Part shown: in pieces, positions 10,534 to 19,493 of the stretch
Layout: each line of letters opens with the position of its first letter
How positions within the stretch are numbered: the first letter of the stretch is position 1
NCBI GenBank assembly: GCA_004322135.1
Contig: SCSG01000004.1
Span: 186,001-250,000 of the forward strand
Length of the DNA stretch: 64,000 nucleotides
Source of the DNA: Burkholderiaceae bacterium
GTDB taxonomy: Bacteria > Pseudomonadota > Gammaproteobacteria > Burkholderiales > Burkholderiaceae_B
Direction of reading: 5' to 3'
Position numbers and translations under genes: made by a program
The notes under the pieces: generated by a model
Database searches by the model: none
The model's input: the letters and a program-made list of their open reading frames with translations, nothing else
Told to the model about the DNA's origin: nothing

Positions 10534-11715
10534 ATGTCAGACCCAATTGTTCTAATTTCTGTCGCCCGCACGCCCATGGGCGGCATGATGGGCAGCCTTT
10601 CCAGCCTCGCCGCGCACCAGTTGGGCTCGGTCGCCATCAAAGCTGCCGTCGAGCGCGCCGGCATCAAACCCAGTGCTGTCACAGAAGTCATCATGGGTAA
10701 CGTGCTCACAGCCGGAGAAGGCCAGGCCCCTGCGCGCCAGGCGGCATTGGGTGCCGGTCTGCCCATCAGTGCCAGTTGTTCCACCCTGAACAAGGTCTGC
10801 GGCTCGGGCATGAAGGCCGCCATGTTCGGTCATGACCTGCTGGTGGCGGGAAGCACCGATGTCGTCGTGGCGGGTGGCCAGGAGAGCATGAGCAATGCTC
10901 CCTACCTGCTGTTGCGCGGCCGCCAGGGCTACCGCTACGGCCACTCCACGGTATACGACCACATGGCGCTGGATGGGCTGGAAGACGCCTACCAGCGCGG
11001 TACGGCCATGGGAGTTTTCGCCGAAAGCTGCGCCTCGAAATATACGTTCACCCGCGAACAGCAGGACGCGTTCTCGCTCGAATCCCTGCGCCGTGCCAGC
11101 GCCGCCACGAAGGATGGCAGCTTCAAATGGGAAATCGCCCCAGTCACCATCACCGGCCGCAAGGGCGATACGATCGTGGACGTCGACGAAGGGCCCACCA
11201 AGGCCAAACCCGAGAAAATCCCGACACTGAAACCCGCATTCAAAAAAGATGGCACAGTCACGGCGGCCAATTCATCCTCCATTTCCGATGGCGCAGCCGC
11301 CATGGTGCTGATGCGCGAATCCACCGCCAAAGAACTGGGTGCCAAGCCCCTGGCCCGCATCGTGGGGCACAGCCAGCACTCACAGGAACCCGAATGGTTC
11401 ACCACCGCACCTGTGGGCGCCGTGAACAAGCTGCTCAAGAAAACCGGCTGGAACGCCAAGGACGTCGACATCTACGAAATCAATGAAGCGTTTGCCGTAG
11501 TCACGATGGCCGCCATGAAAGAGCTCAACCTGGATCCGGCCAAGGTCAACATCCACGGGGGCGCCACGGCGCTGGGCCATCCCATTGGCGCATCCGGCGC
11601 ACGCCTTATCACCACGCTCGTGGGCGCACTGCGCAAAACAGGCGGCAAGCGCGGCATCGCTACCCTGTGTATCGGTGGCGGCGAGGCCGTGGCCATTGCT
11701 CTTGAAATGCTGTAA
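10534..11715 (+). CDS. Acetyl-CoA acetyltransferase (thiolase II)
   Basis: 393 residues, the full length of biosynthetic thiolases. The catalytic triad is in place: acylated Cys89 in NKVCGSGMKA, His349 in GHPIGASGAR and Cys379 in CIGGGEAV. The enzyme interconverts acetyl-CoA and acetoacetyl-CoA, serving polyhydroxybutyrate synthesis or acetoacetate use; no phaB or phaC is near, so the pathway is open. AGGAG lies 6 bp before the ATG. It may be read through from aceK, which would group two acetyl-CoA-related functions. Confidence 0.94.
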   Translation: MSDPIVLISVARTPMGGMMGSLSSLAAHQLGSVAIKAAVERAGIKPSAVTEVIMGNVLTAGEGQAPARQAALGAGLPISASCSTLNKVCGSGMKAAMFGHDLLVAGSTDVVVAGGQESMSNAPYLLLRGRQGYRYGHSTVYDHMALDGLEDAYQRGTAMGVFAESCASKYTFTREQQDAFSLESLRRASAATKDGSFKWEIAPVTITGRKGDTIVDVDEGPTKAKPEKIPTLKPAFKKDGTVTAANSSSISDGAAAMVLMRESTAKELGAKPLARIVGHSQHSQEPEWFTTAPVGAVNKLLKKTGWNAKDVDIYEINEAFAVVTMAAMKELNLDPAKVNIHGGATALGHPIGASGARLITTLVGALRKTGGKRGIATLCIGGGEAVAIALEML

Positions 11716-11729
11716 AGGCAAGTCCTGCC

Positions 11730-11764
11730 GGGGAGCAGCCCCAAACTCATTCGGGCTGCTCCCC
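11730..11764 (+). terminator. Hairpin after the thiolase gene, possible terminator
   Basis: A perfect 12-bp stem (GGGGAGCAGCCC with GGGCTGCTCCCC) and an 11-nt loop begin 15 bp after the thiolase stop. There is no T tract after the stem, so if it terminates transcription it is not a canonical intrinsic terminator. It sits between convergent genes, which fits a terminator role. Confidence 0.5.
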
Positions 11765-11856
11765 ATCCACGTCACCCCCTGATCAAACAGCGTATTTCAA
11801 CGCTGCCCGGCGGCAGACGCACGCTTCGCTGCATCAACGGCTATACCGCCCGCCTA

Positions 11857-14322
11857 TCAATACGCGTACTTCAGCTCAGCATAAATTGTCCGTTGCGGAA
11901 ACGGATGGTACAGGTAGTACTTGCGGTTGTTCAGGTTGTCCGCGCCAACCGCGGCGCCCCAGTGCTTGTTGAACTGGTAATGAATGCGGGCGTCCACAAC
12001 CAGGAAGCTCTGGAAACCCTGATAGGTACCGGGGTTGACGTCGCTATTGTCCACAGTTGCAAAAACCCGGCTGCTGTATCGGGCCGCCGCCGTGAATGTC
12101 CACTTGTCATCCGGTCGATAGGTTGCAACGAGCGTGGCGCGCCAGGCGGGCACATATGGCGTCTGCTTGCCAACGGCAGTGCTTCCGGGAGAGGCCGGAG
12201 CGTAGCCGTTGTCTTCAAGAATCCGGGCGCGTACATAGGTGACGTTGCCCGATAACGACAACCCCGTGACCAGCACATCGTCAAGCGCACCGGCCAGCTC
12301 GACGCCCGTCTCGCGCGTCCTGTCCACGTTTTGCGTAAAGGAAACCGGCGTCGGAAAGCCCGGAATGGTCGAAGTCTGCGAGATCAGCGCGTTCGACACA
12401 TGTTCGTCAAACACGGACAGGCGCAGCCTGCCCTGGCCAGTGTCGCGCTCGAGCGCCAATTCACTCGAAAGCACGTTCTCGGGGGCCAGGAATGGGTTGG
12501 CCTGCATAAAGGTGGAGCCCGTCTGCACGCTCTGATACAGCTCCCCGACAGTAGGAAAACGCACGGCCTTGCCGAACGATCCCGTCACCGACCAGGTATC
12601 GTCAACGTCCCATCGCAACGACGCCTTGGGTGAAAAGCTGGTTCTCGTCATACCCGGCTGATGGATCGAAACCGGAACCCCGTCACTGCCGGTGGAATAA
12701 TTCAAGCCATCGCTGGCGCGCCACATTTCATACCGGCCGCCAAGCGTCGCGGTAAGCGCCGGCGCCAGACGCCATACGTCCTGCAGCCATACCGCCGACG
12801 TGCGCGTGGTGCCTCGTGAGTCGCCGTAAAGTGCGCCGCTGCCACCCGAAGGCCAATCCGTCGTGCTGAAAGTCGGGCTTACGAGCTTGAACTGATCGTA
12901 ATGCGCACCAAAACTCACAATATGGTCACCCTGAAGGCTCTGTGGTCGCCAGACGCCCTTAAGATCGACGGTAGTCCAGCCGGTACCCCTCATGTCCGTG
13001 GTTCGCCCCGGTCCGCCCGACAGCCCCCCCGGGTAGGCGCCCGTGGAAAGACGGCTCAGGTCCTGCAGGTAATACATATTGCTGACGACCAGATTCCAGC
13101 CAAAATGCCCCTGGGTGGTGCCTTTGACGTTCAGGCTCTGCATCAGATGTTCCTGCTCCAGGTTGTTGCTGGAAAACCGGCCGGCAATGCTGCTGGCGCT
13201 GTAATCGTAACCGCCGATATTGACGTGGCTGTTGTCAACGGCACCGTAGTACGGCGCGCCGTCGGCCGTACTTAAATACGTCTGAGCGCGGGCCTTCGAA
13301 TTATTCTGCCAATACCCCAGCGAGTATGTCGCATTGACGGTTGGCGTGAAATCGTACGACAGCTTGAAGGTGGCATTGTCCTGCACTGTATGAACGAAAT
13401 TACCTGCCCCCAGCACCTGAATGGCACCGCCAGTCCGATTGCGATCCGCGTAGGCGCCGTCAATAACGGGCAGGCCGGCGCCAGCACGCGCTGTCGACTG
13501 GCCCAGCGTGGCGAACGTCATCGGCTGGCTGAAGCTATCAAGGTGTCTGGCACTTAGCCACCACGCCAGCTTGCCGGAACGGTCGCCCAGCGTCGCGCTG
13601 TATTGCTGTGCAGACTTGTCCGCGCCAGTTCCATACAACCCAAAATTCTGGACGGCGCCGATGACATCTATGCCGGCCTCGAACTTTGTTGGCATGCGTG
13701 TCGTTATCTCGGTCACTGCGCCGTACGAATTGCCAGGATACGCTGCGGCAAAGGGGCCGTACATGACATCTATGCGCTCGACCTCCTGCGGGGCGACCAT
13801 GAACCACTGCGGCGAACCATTCTGATTATTATTGTTGAGCAACGCCGACAGCAGGACCCCATCAGCGTAGACCAGGCTGCGCGCGCTGGCGTTGATGCCC
13901 GTCGTGCGCGTTGCCATGGGCGCCTGTGTATCGCCGATGTAGCGCTTACGTACCAGGACGTTCGGCAGATATTTCAGCGCGTCTTCGGTGTTCACCACGT
14001 TGATGGTTCGAGCAATATGCTCCGCCGTCACACTTTCGGTCGTCTGCGGCAGCTGGTTCTCATCGGCGTATGAACGTGTGCCGGATACCGTGATGGCGGA
14101 CAGGCTCTGTACGTCAGCCGCGCTGGTCGGCGCAGCAACCGTCGCGGCGCCAGCCAATGGCTGGACAGCGCCAAAAATAAAAATCGGCAGCACTGCGCAC
14201 AGCGTGCGCGACGCCAACCCGCGTCCGGCCGCCTCATCGGCTGCAGCGGCGTGGCCTCGATCCCGTAGCGATCGTGCTACCGGCAGATCGGCACACTCGC
14301 GCAATCGAATGATGTCATTCAT
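11857..14322 (-). CDS. TonB-dependent outer-membrane receptor
   Basis: 821 residues. After a long N-terminal region with a hydrophobic segment (residues ~38-60, signal-like) comes a TonB-box-like SAITVSG, a plug domain with the NTEDALKYLPNVLVRKR and SLVYADGVLL motifs, VERIDVMYGPFAAAYPGNSYGAV, and a 22-strand type barrel ending in the C-terminal aromatic YAELKYAY. It imports a scarce chelated nutrient across the outer membrane. The DUF2946 gene upstream often accompanies metal, especially copper, receptors, so copper or a metal complex is a guess. ATG at 14322 has GGAAAACC upstream; the signal peptide is unusually long if this start is right. Confidence 0.88.
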   Translation of the reverse strand: MNDIIRLRECADLPVARSLRDRGHAAAADEAAGRGLASRTLCAVLPIFIFGAVQPLAGAATVAAPTSAADVQSLSAITVSGTRSYADENQLPQTTESVTAEHIARTINVVNTEDALKYLPNVLVRKRYIGDTQAPMATRTTGINASARSLVYADGVLLSALLNNNNQNGSPQWFMVAPQEVERIDVMYGPFAAAYPGNSYGAVTEITTRMPTKFEAGIDVIGAVQNFGLYGTGADKSAQQYSATLGDRSGKLAWWLSARHLDSFSQPMTFATLGQSTARAGAGLPVIDGAYADRNRTGGAIQVLGAGNFVHTVQDNATFKLSYDFTPTVNATYSLGYWQNNSKARAQTYLSTADGAPYYGAVDNSHVNIGGYDYSASSIAGRFSSNNLEQEHLMQSLNVKGTTQGHFGWNLVVSNMYYLQDLSRLSTGAYPGGLSGGPGRTTDMRGTGWTTVDLKGVWRPQSLQGDHIVSFGAHYDQFKLVSPTFSTTDWPSGGSGALYGDSRGTTRTSAVWLQDVWRLAPALTATLGGRYEMWRASDGLNYSTGSDGVPVSIHQPGMTRTSFSPKASLRWDVDDTWSVTGSFGKAVRFPTVGELYQSVQTGSTFMQANPFLAPENVLSSELALERDTGQGRLRLSVFDEHVSNALISQTSTIPGFPTPVSFTQNVDRTRETGVELAGALDDVLVTGLSLSGNVTYVRARILEDNGYAPASPGSTAVGKQTPYVPAWRATLVATYRPDDKWTFTAAARYSSRVFATVDNSDVNPGTYQGFQSFLVVDARIHYQFNKHWGAAVGADNLNNRKYYLYHPFPQRTIYAELKYAY

Positions 14323-14505
14323 AGTGGTTTTCCACAAGCGGCCTTGCCGTTCCCCATCCGGATCCACCGCGGACGCAAGGCCAACACGGCCGGCAGATCG
14401 GTCCGAAGCAATCAGAATGGAAGGGAACACAGCTGGGCCGAAGTCGCCTTTACGGCGACGGGCCACGCCCGGGATTGAACCCGGATGTGGACACATGCCC
14501 GCCAG
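14323..14505 (-). promoter_or_regulatory. Structured leader between DUF2946 and receptor genes
   Basis: The 183-nt gap holds a dense run of inverted repeats: GTCGCC/GGCGAC (14443-14448 with 14454-14459, 5-nt loop), GGGC/GCCC (14460-14463 with 14467-14470), CCGGG/CCCGG (14469-14473 with 14480-14484) and ATGTG/CACAT (14485-14496). The second and third stems share bases 14469-14470 and are mutually exclusive, as in a switching leader. On the transcribed strand the block has a loose likeness to the core of cobalamin riboswitches but lacks the GGGAA and a clean B12 box, so no class is assigned. Confidence 0.4.
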
Positions 14506-14895
14506 TCAGGAAAACAGAACGGGGGGTGCGCGCGGATGCGCCGGCGCGTAGGCAACAGGTGGGTAGACCACAAAAAACGTTGTGGCCGCTGAGGGGAGAT
14601 ACCGCCCAGAGGCCGCAACCGGCAGGTGTGGCACCTGGGGTAGCGGCATGTGCTGTGCAAGCAGACCACAATAGCCGCAGGCCTTCAGATTCAGGGTCGA
14701 ATGGCTGCCCTGGACGCCGCGATCCACCTCGGTGCCTTGCGCACCCTGGTGACCATCGGCATAGCAATACGAAAGATTCAGCGCCGGTTCATCATGCCCT
14801 TGCATGCCGTACGACACAATGGGCATGGCCAAACCGAGCCACATGGCAATCAGCCCAAGCCACGCGGTAAGTTTGTTGTGCGAACGAAACGACAT
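14506..14895 (-). CDS. DUF2946 domain protein
   Basis: 129 residues with an N-terminal hydrophobic segment (LGLIAMWLGLAMPIVS) acting as signal peptide or anchor and the diagnostic DUF2946 motif ACGYCGLLAQHMPLP in the middle. Two Cys two residues apart, with His and Met nearby, could bind a metal. The family's function is not known; it is frequently found beside copper or other metal TonB receptors, and here it precedes one on the same strand. Start at 14895 gives MSFRSHNK. Confidence 0.85.
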   Translation of the reverse strand: MSFRSHNKLTAWLGLIAMWLGLAMPIVSYGMQGHDEPALNLSYCYADGHQGAQGTEVDRGVQGSHSTLNLKACGYCGLLAQHMPLPQVPHLPVAASGRYLPSAATTFFVVYPPVAYAPAHPRAPPVLFS

Positions 14896-15152
14896 GAACG
14901 AGAATTATTTTTATTTGACCGCGGCCATTATAGATGCAGGAGTAACATGTCGCAATCATTAGCCACGGCACCACACCTCTTCCGACCTCAAATATCGGCC
15001 CGAACGTTTGCGTCTATACTGGGCCTCATCGCATAATCCCGAATTGCCCACAATGGCTATTCGGCGTAAAGTCAGCCCAGACAAATAGAGCCTACTTTAC
15101 CGGTTAACCTGTTTACCTGCGTAAACACAGTCTGGGGCAACCTGAGCCGCTT

Positions 15153-15614
15153 ATGTTCGACATACTGGTTTACTTATTCGAAAACTACTACACCCCTCAG
15201 GCCTGCCCCGATGCCGACGTTCTGGCGCATAAGCTGGCGGCGGTGGGGTTCGAGCACGAAGACATCAACGAGGCGCTCGGGTGGCTGTATGGCCTGGCTC
15301 AAACCACCGAGCAGTGCATTACGCTTGCCCAAACCACCCAAAGCAACGGCCATCGCATCTTCACCGATAGTGAATACCAGGCCCTGGGTACGGAAGCCAT
15401 CGGATTCATCAGCTTCCTTGAAAGTTCGGGTGCGCTACCGGCCGTTTTGCGCGAAATCCTCATCGAGCGTGCGCAAGCCGCCAACGAATCTCCGGTCCCC
15501 CTCGAAAAAATCAAGATCATAGCGCTCATGGTGCTATGGAGCCAGGAGGCCGAAATCGACCATCTGGTGCTCGAAGAGCTGCTTGCCGACGACCGCTCCC
15601 GGCCCTCTCACTAA
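15153..15614 (+). CDS. smg: Smg family protein (DUF494)
   Basis: 153 residues, small and acidic, opening MFDILVYLFENYY, which is characteristic of Smg/DUF494. The C terminus has the family's EIDHLVLEELL. The molecular role is unknown; in many betaproteobacteria smg lies between dprA and topB. Here dprA is absent and gluQ is placed between smg and topB, so the neighbourhood has been rearranged. The next gene starts 18 bp downstream. Confidence 0.93.
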   Translation: MFDILVYLFENYYTPQACPDADVLAHKLAAVGFEHEDINEALGWLYGLAQTTEQCITLAQTTQSNGHRIFTDSEYQALGTEAIGFISFLESSGALPAVLREILIERAQAANESPVPLEKIKIIALMVLWSQEAEIDHLVLEELLADDRSRPSH

Positions 15615-15632
15615 TCTTCTTTCAGTCCGGTC

Positions 15633-16502
15633 TTGCCGTATCCGCCCAGTGCCTCGCCGGTCCACCCAGGCTACGTGGGGCGGTTCGCCCCAAGCCCCAG
15701 CGGTCCGCTGCATCGTGGCTCGCTGGTTGCGGCCATGGCCAGTTTTCTTGACGCCCGCGCGCACAACGGTCGCTGGCTGCTGCGCATCGAAGACATCGAC
15801 ACGCCGCGAATCGTTGCGGGGGCCGACCAGCTCATCATGGCCCAACTCCAGGCCCTGGGTATGCCCTGGGACGGTCAACCCGAGTGGCAGTCGCAGCGCC
15901 ACACCATTTACCAGACCGCATTCGACACCCTGGAAGCACAGCAGCAACTGTATGGCTGCGCGTGCACCCGTCAACAGACCAGCGGCCGCGCCTACCCGGG
16001 AACCTGCCGCAACGGGCTGCATCCCGGTCAGCAAATACGCGCCTGGCGCTTTCGGGTTCCTGAAGGAATCGTGCGCTTCGACGACCGCTGGCTGGGGCCA
16101 CAGCAACAAAATGTGGCAAACGACGTCGGCGACTTCATCCTGAAGCGTGCCGATGGACTGTGGGCCTACCAGTTTGTCGTTGTCGTGGACGACTGGAAGC
16201 AGAATATCACCGACATCGTCCGCGGCGCCGATCTGTTAAGCTCCACGGCAAGGCAGCAGCTGCTGGCCCGCCGCCTGGGCGCGCCCTGCCCGCGCGTCAT
16301 GCACGTGCCGCTGGTTCTGGACGGGCACGGACGCAAACTGTCCAAGCAAAACCACGCTATGGCCCTGGACGGTGCAAACCCTGTGAAAACACTGAACAAA
16401 GGATGGCAACACCTGGGGTTCGAGCCGCTGTCAAATGTCAATTCCACAGAGGCATTCTGGAGCGCGGCAATACCCAAATGGGCTATCCGCTTCAACATTT
16501 GA
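15633..16502 (+). CDS. gluQ: Glutamyl-Q tRNA(Asp) synthetase
   Basis: 289 residues, a truncated GluRS paralogue lacking an anticodon-binding domain. [15 protein letters not shown] carries the HIGH-type motif (HRGS, residues 27-30), zinc ligands are seen in CACTRQQ and PGTCRNG, and KLSKQ is the KMSKS equivalent. It attaches glutamate to queuosine at the wobble position of tRNA-Asp. An in-frame stop (the smg TAA) lies just upstream and no ATG exists before the catalytic motif, so TTG at 15633 is the only start that leaves a short N terminus; GTG at 15675 would begin too near the motif. Confidence 0.92.
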   Translation: MPYPPSASPVHPGYVGRFAPSPSGPLHRGSLVAAMASFLDARAHNGRWLLRIEDIDTPRIVAGADQLIMAQLQALGMPWDGQPEWQSQRHTIYQTAFDTLEAQQQLYGCACTRQQTSGRAYPGTCRNGLHPGQQIRAWRFRVPEGIVRFDDRWLGPQQQNVANDVGDFILKRADGLWAYQFVVVVDDWKQNITDIVRGADLLSSTARQQLLARRLGAPCPRVMHVPLVLDGHGRKLSKQNHAMALDGANPVKTLNKGWQHLGFEPLSNVNSTEAFWSAAIPKWAIRFNI

Positions 16503-16713
16503 TATATTAATTTAGAGAACTATCCGGACTCATGGCCGGGTCATTACTACGAAACATGCGTATTAGCGTCATAATTGCCAAGCATTGCAGCGCCCGGATC
16601 CTATCCCTTTCAGGCACGATGCAACACTTCACACCTATTGCGGCTTGCATTGTGCGTTTGTCCACCCGTATGATCCGCGCTATCACTGCTGTCAATGCAG
16701 TCATTGGACATAA

Positions 16714-19452
16714 ATGAACAAAACGCTGATCATTGCCGAGAAACCCTCAGTCGCCCTAGACATCTCCCGCGCCCTGGGTGGCTTCAAACGGGAGGGCGAC
16801 TATTTTGAAAGTGAGCACCATGTGCTCTCTTCAAGTGTCGGCCATCTCCTGACATTAGTGGCACCCAACGACCCGGTACGTGGCAAATGGAGCTTCGCCC
16901 ACCTGCCTGTCATCCCGCCCCAGTTCGAATTGGGGCCGGCGGACAAGCGCTCGGCTGAACGCCTCAAGTTGTTGGTCAGGCTGTTGAAGCGCAAAGACGT
17001 CACCGCCGTCATCAACGCCTGCGACGCGGGCCGCGAAGGCGAGCTCATCTTCCGTTACATCATGCAATACTCGGGCGTAAAAAAACCCGTGCAACGGCTC
17101 TGGCTACGCTCCATGACACAGGCGGCCATTCGCGAGGCGTTCCAAAACCTGCGCGATGACGAAACCATGAAACCACTGGAAGCCGCGGCGCGTTCGCGCG
17201 CCGAAGCGGACTGGCTGGTCGGAATCAACGGCACGCGGGCCATGACCGCCTTCAACAGCAAGGATGGCGGCTTTTTCAAAACTCCCGTCGGCCGGGTGCA
17301 GACTCCCACCCTGGCCATCGTTGCCGAGCGCGAAGAGCGCATCCGTGGCTTCGTCTCGCGCGACTACTGGGAAGTGCACGGCACCTTCGTCGCCGCCGCT
17401 GGCATTTACACTGGCCGCTGGTTCGACCCAAAATTCACCCGCAACGAACAGGACGCCGAACAGCGTGATTCGCGCCTTTGGTCGCTGAACGCGGCACAGA
17501 CCATCGTGGCAGCATGCCGCAACCAGCCGGGCCACGCCAGCGAAGAATCCAAGCCCAGCACTCAGATGTCGCCGGCGCTGTTCGACCTAACGTCCCTGCA
17601 ACGCGAAGCCAACTCACGCTTCGGATTCTCGGCCAAAACCACACTGGCGCTGGCGCAAACCCTGTATGAGCGCCACAAGGCCCTCACCTACCCACGTACC
17701 GATTCGCGCTACCTGCCCAACGACTATCTGCAAACCGTCAAACAGACCACACAGGCCCTTGCCCAGGGAGGCTCCTCCGCGGCAGCCAGCGTACAACCTT
17801 TCGCCCAGCAGCTGGACAAAGAAGGCTGGATCAAGCCCAACAAGCGCATCTTCGACGACAAAAAGGTATCGGACCACTTCGCCATCATCCCCACACTGCA
17901 AATTCCGCACGACTTGAGCGAAGCCGAGGGCAAAATCTACGAACTCATTGCACGGCGCTTTCTGGCCGTGTTTTTCCCGGCGGCCGAATTTCGCGTCACC
18001 ACCCGCATCACCGAAGTCTCGGGACACCATTTCAAAACCGAGGGCAAAGTGCTGGTGGCTCCCGGCTGGCTGGCCATCTACGGCCGCGAGGCCCAGGGCG
18101 ACGACACCACGCTGGTGGCTGTGGCCAGGGATGAAACCGTCAAGACCGACGAAATCGAAGCCAAAGGCCTCGCCACCAAGCCGCCCGCACGCTACACCGA
18201 AGCCACGTTGCTCTCGGCAATGGAAGGAGCCGGCAAACTGGTCGACGACGAAGCCCTGCGCGAAGCCATGTCCGAACGCGGGCTCGGCACACCAGCTACC
18301 CGGGCAGCCATTATCGAAGGTCTGCTCAATGAAGGCTATCTGCGCCGTGAAGGACGCGAGCTCGTGCCCAGCGCCAAGACGCGCCAACTCATGACGTTGC
18401 TGTCGGGCCTGGGGATCAGCGAACTTACCTCGCCCGAGCTCACCGGCGAATGGGAGCACCGCCTCAAGCAAATCGAACAGCGTCAGCTTGACCGCGAAGC
18501 GTTCATGCGCGAAATCGCACAAATGACGCAGATCATCGTCAAACGCACCAAAGAATACGAACGCGACACCGTACCGGGCGACTACGCCACACTTAAAACG
18601 CCCTGCCCGAAATGCGGCGGCGTCGTAAAGGAAAACTATCGGCGCTACGCCTGCACCCAATGCGATTTTTCCATTGGCAAGCACCCGGGCGGCCGCACTT
18701 TCGAAATCTCCGAAGTCGAAACGCTGCTCGAAAAGCGCGAGCTGGGGCCGCTGTCAGGCTTCATCAGCAAAATGGGCCGGCCTTTTTCGGCCCTGTTACG
18801 CATCACCGACGAATACAAGCTCGAGTTCGATTTTGGCCAGAACGACGCTGAAAATGCCGAGCCCGTCGACTTCTCGAATCAGACGTCGTTGGGCGCATGT
18901 CCAAAATGCGGCAGCCGCGTCTTCGAGCACGGCATGAACTATGTGTGCGAAAAGTCGGTTGGCCCGGATCGAAGCTGCGACTTCCGCTCGGGCAAAATCA
19001 TTTTGCAGCAAGAAATCTCACCGGCGCAAATCGTCAAACTGCTGGAAACCGGAAAGACGGATTTGCTCGAGGGCTTCGTTTCCAGCCGTACCAATCGCAA
19101 GTTCAAGGCATTCCTGACCAAGCAGCCCAACGGCAAGATCGGCTTTGAATTCGAAGCGCGTCAGGCCAAACCCGGCGCCAAGAAGGCGGTGGCAAAAAAA
19201 GCAGCGGGATCCGCCGCACAATCGCCCGCCACGGCTTCCAAAGACGCCGCGAAGAAGGCGGCCAAACCTTCCGCTGGTAGTGGCAGCACGGCGGCAAAAA
19301 AAGCCGCCACCAAGACAGCACGCAAAACAACGGCCAAATCCGCTGCCAAAAAAGCAGCAGCCAAGACAGCACCAAAAAAGGCTGCCGCCAAAAAGGCGGC
19401 TGCGAAGGCTGACGCACCCGTAACCGCGGACGAAACCGATCCACCGTTCTAA
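16714..19452 (+). CDS. topB: DNA topoisomerase III with lysine/alanine-rich tail
   Basis: 912 residues. The TOPRIM domain (LIIAEKPSVA, NACDAGREGELIF) and the catalytic tyrosine in TYPRTDSRYLP (Tyr326) mark a type IA topoisomerase that decatenates single-stranded regions. Two zinc-ribbon modules follow: CPKCGG...CTQC from about residue 631 and CPKCGS...C...C from about 728. From about residue 823 to the end the protein is almost wholly Lys and Ala with Pro/Ser/Thr (AKKA repeats), like a histone H1 tail. It is far longer than the 653-residue E. coli enzyme but normal for Bordetella-type TopB. Confidence 0.95.
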   Translation: MNKTLIIAEKPSVALDISRALGGFKREGDYFESEHHVLSSSVGHLLTLVAPNDPVRGKWSFAHLPVIPPQFELGPADKRSAERLKLLVRLLKRKDVTAVINACDAGREGELIFRYIMQYSGVKKPVQRLWLRSMTQAAIREAFQNLRDDETMKPLEAAARSRAEADWLVGINGTRAMTAFNSKDGGFFKTPVGRVQTPTLAIVAEREERIRGFVSRDYWEVHGTFVAAAGIYTGRWFDPKFTRNEQDAEQRDSRLWSLNAAQTIVAACRNQPGHASEESKPSTQMSPALFDLTSLQREANSRFGFSAKTTLALAQTLYERHKALTYPRTDSRYLPNDYLQTVKQTTQALAQGGSSAAASVQPFAQQLDKEGWIKPNKRIFDDKKVSDHFAIIPTLQIPHDLSEAEGKIYELIARRFLAVFFPAAEFRVTTRITEVSGHHFKTEGKVLVAPGWLAIYGREAQGDDTTLVAVARDETVKTDEIEAKGLATKPPARYTEATLLSAMEGAGKLVDDEALREAMSERGLGTPATRAAIIEGLLNEGYLRREGRELVPSAKTRQLMTLLSGLGISELTSPELTGEWEHRLKQIEQRQLDREAFMREIAQMTQIIVKRTKEYERDTVPGDYATLKTPCPKCGGVVKENYRRYACTQCDFSIGKHPGGRTFEISEVETLLEKRELGPLSGFISKMGRPFSALLRITDEYKLEFDFGQNDAENAEPVDFSNQTSLGACPKCGSRVFEHGMNYVCEKSVGPDRSCDFRSGKIILQQEISPAQIVKLLETGKTDLLEGFVSSRTNRKFKAFLTKQPNGKIGFEFEARQAKPGAKKAVAKKAAGSAAQSPATASKDAAKKAAKPSAGSGSTAAKKAATKTARKTTAKSAAKKAAAKTAPKKAAAKKAAAKADAPVTADETDPPF

Positions 19453-19493
19453 ACGCATCCGCAACCCACATCAAGACACTCTCGCGCACCTTC

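Noticed and set aside
14465-14490. tRNA T-arm-like motif (CCGGGTTCAATCCCGG on the minus strand)
   Set aside because: A T-arm stem and loop can be drawn, but no matching acceptor stem, anticodon arm or D arm lies at the right distance, so it is treated as part of the leader structure.
14400-14520. Cobalamin riboswitch on either strand
   Set aside because: Fragments resemble the element (AATCC...GCCGTAA on minus; AGGGAACAC and AGTCAGGA on plus), but the invariant segments do not occur together in the right order on one strand.
17614-18684. 356-codon minus-strand open frame inside topB
   Set aside because: It runs antisense to the conserved topoisomerase core; the opposite frame explains all motifs, and this one is Phe/Gly/Asp-rich without a recognisable domain.
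19180-19440. Low-complexity AAG/GCC repeats as a tandem repeat or CRISPR-like array
   Set aside because: It is the coding sequence of the lysine/alanine tail of TopB; units vary and there are no spacers.
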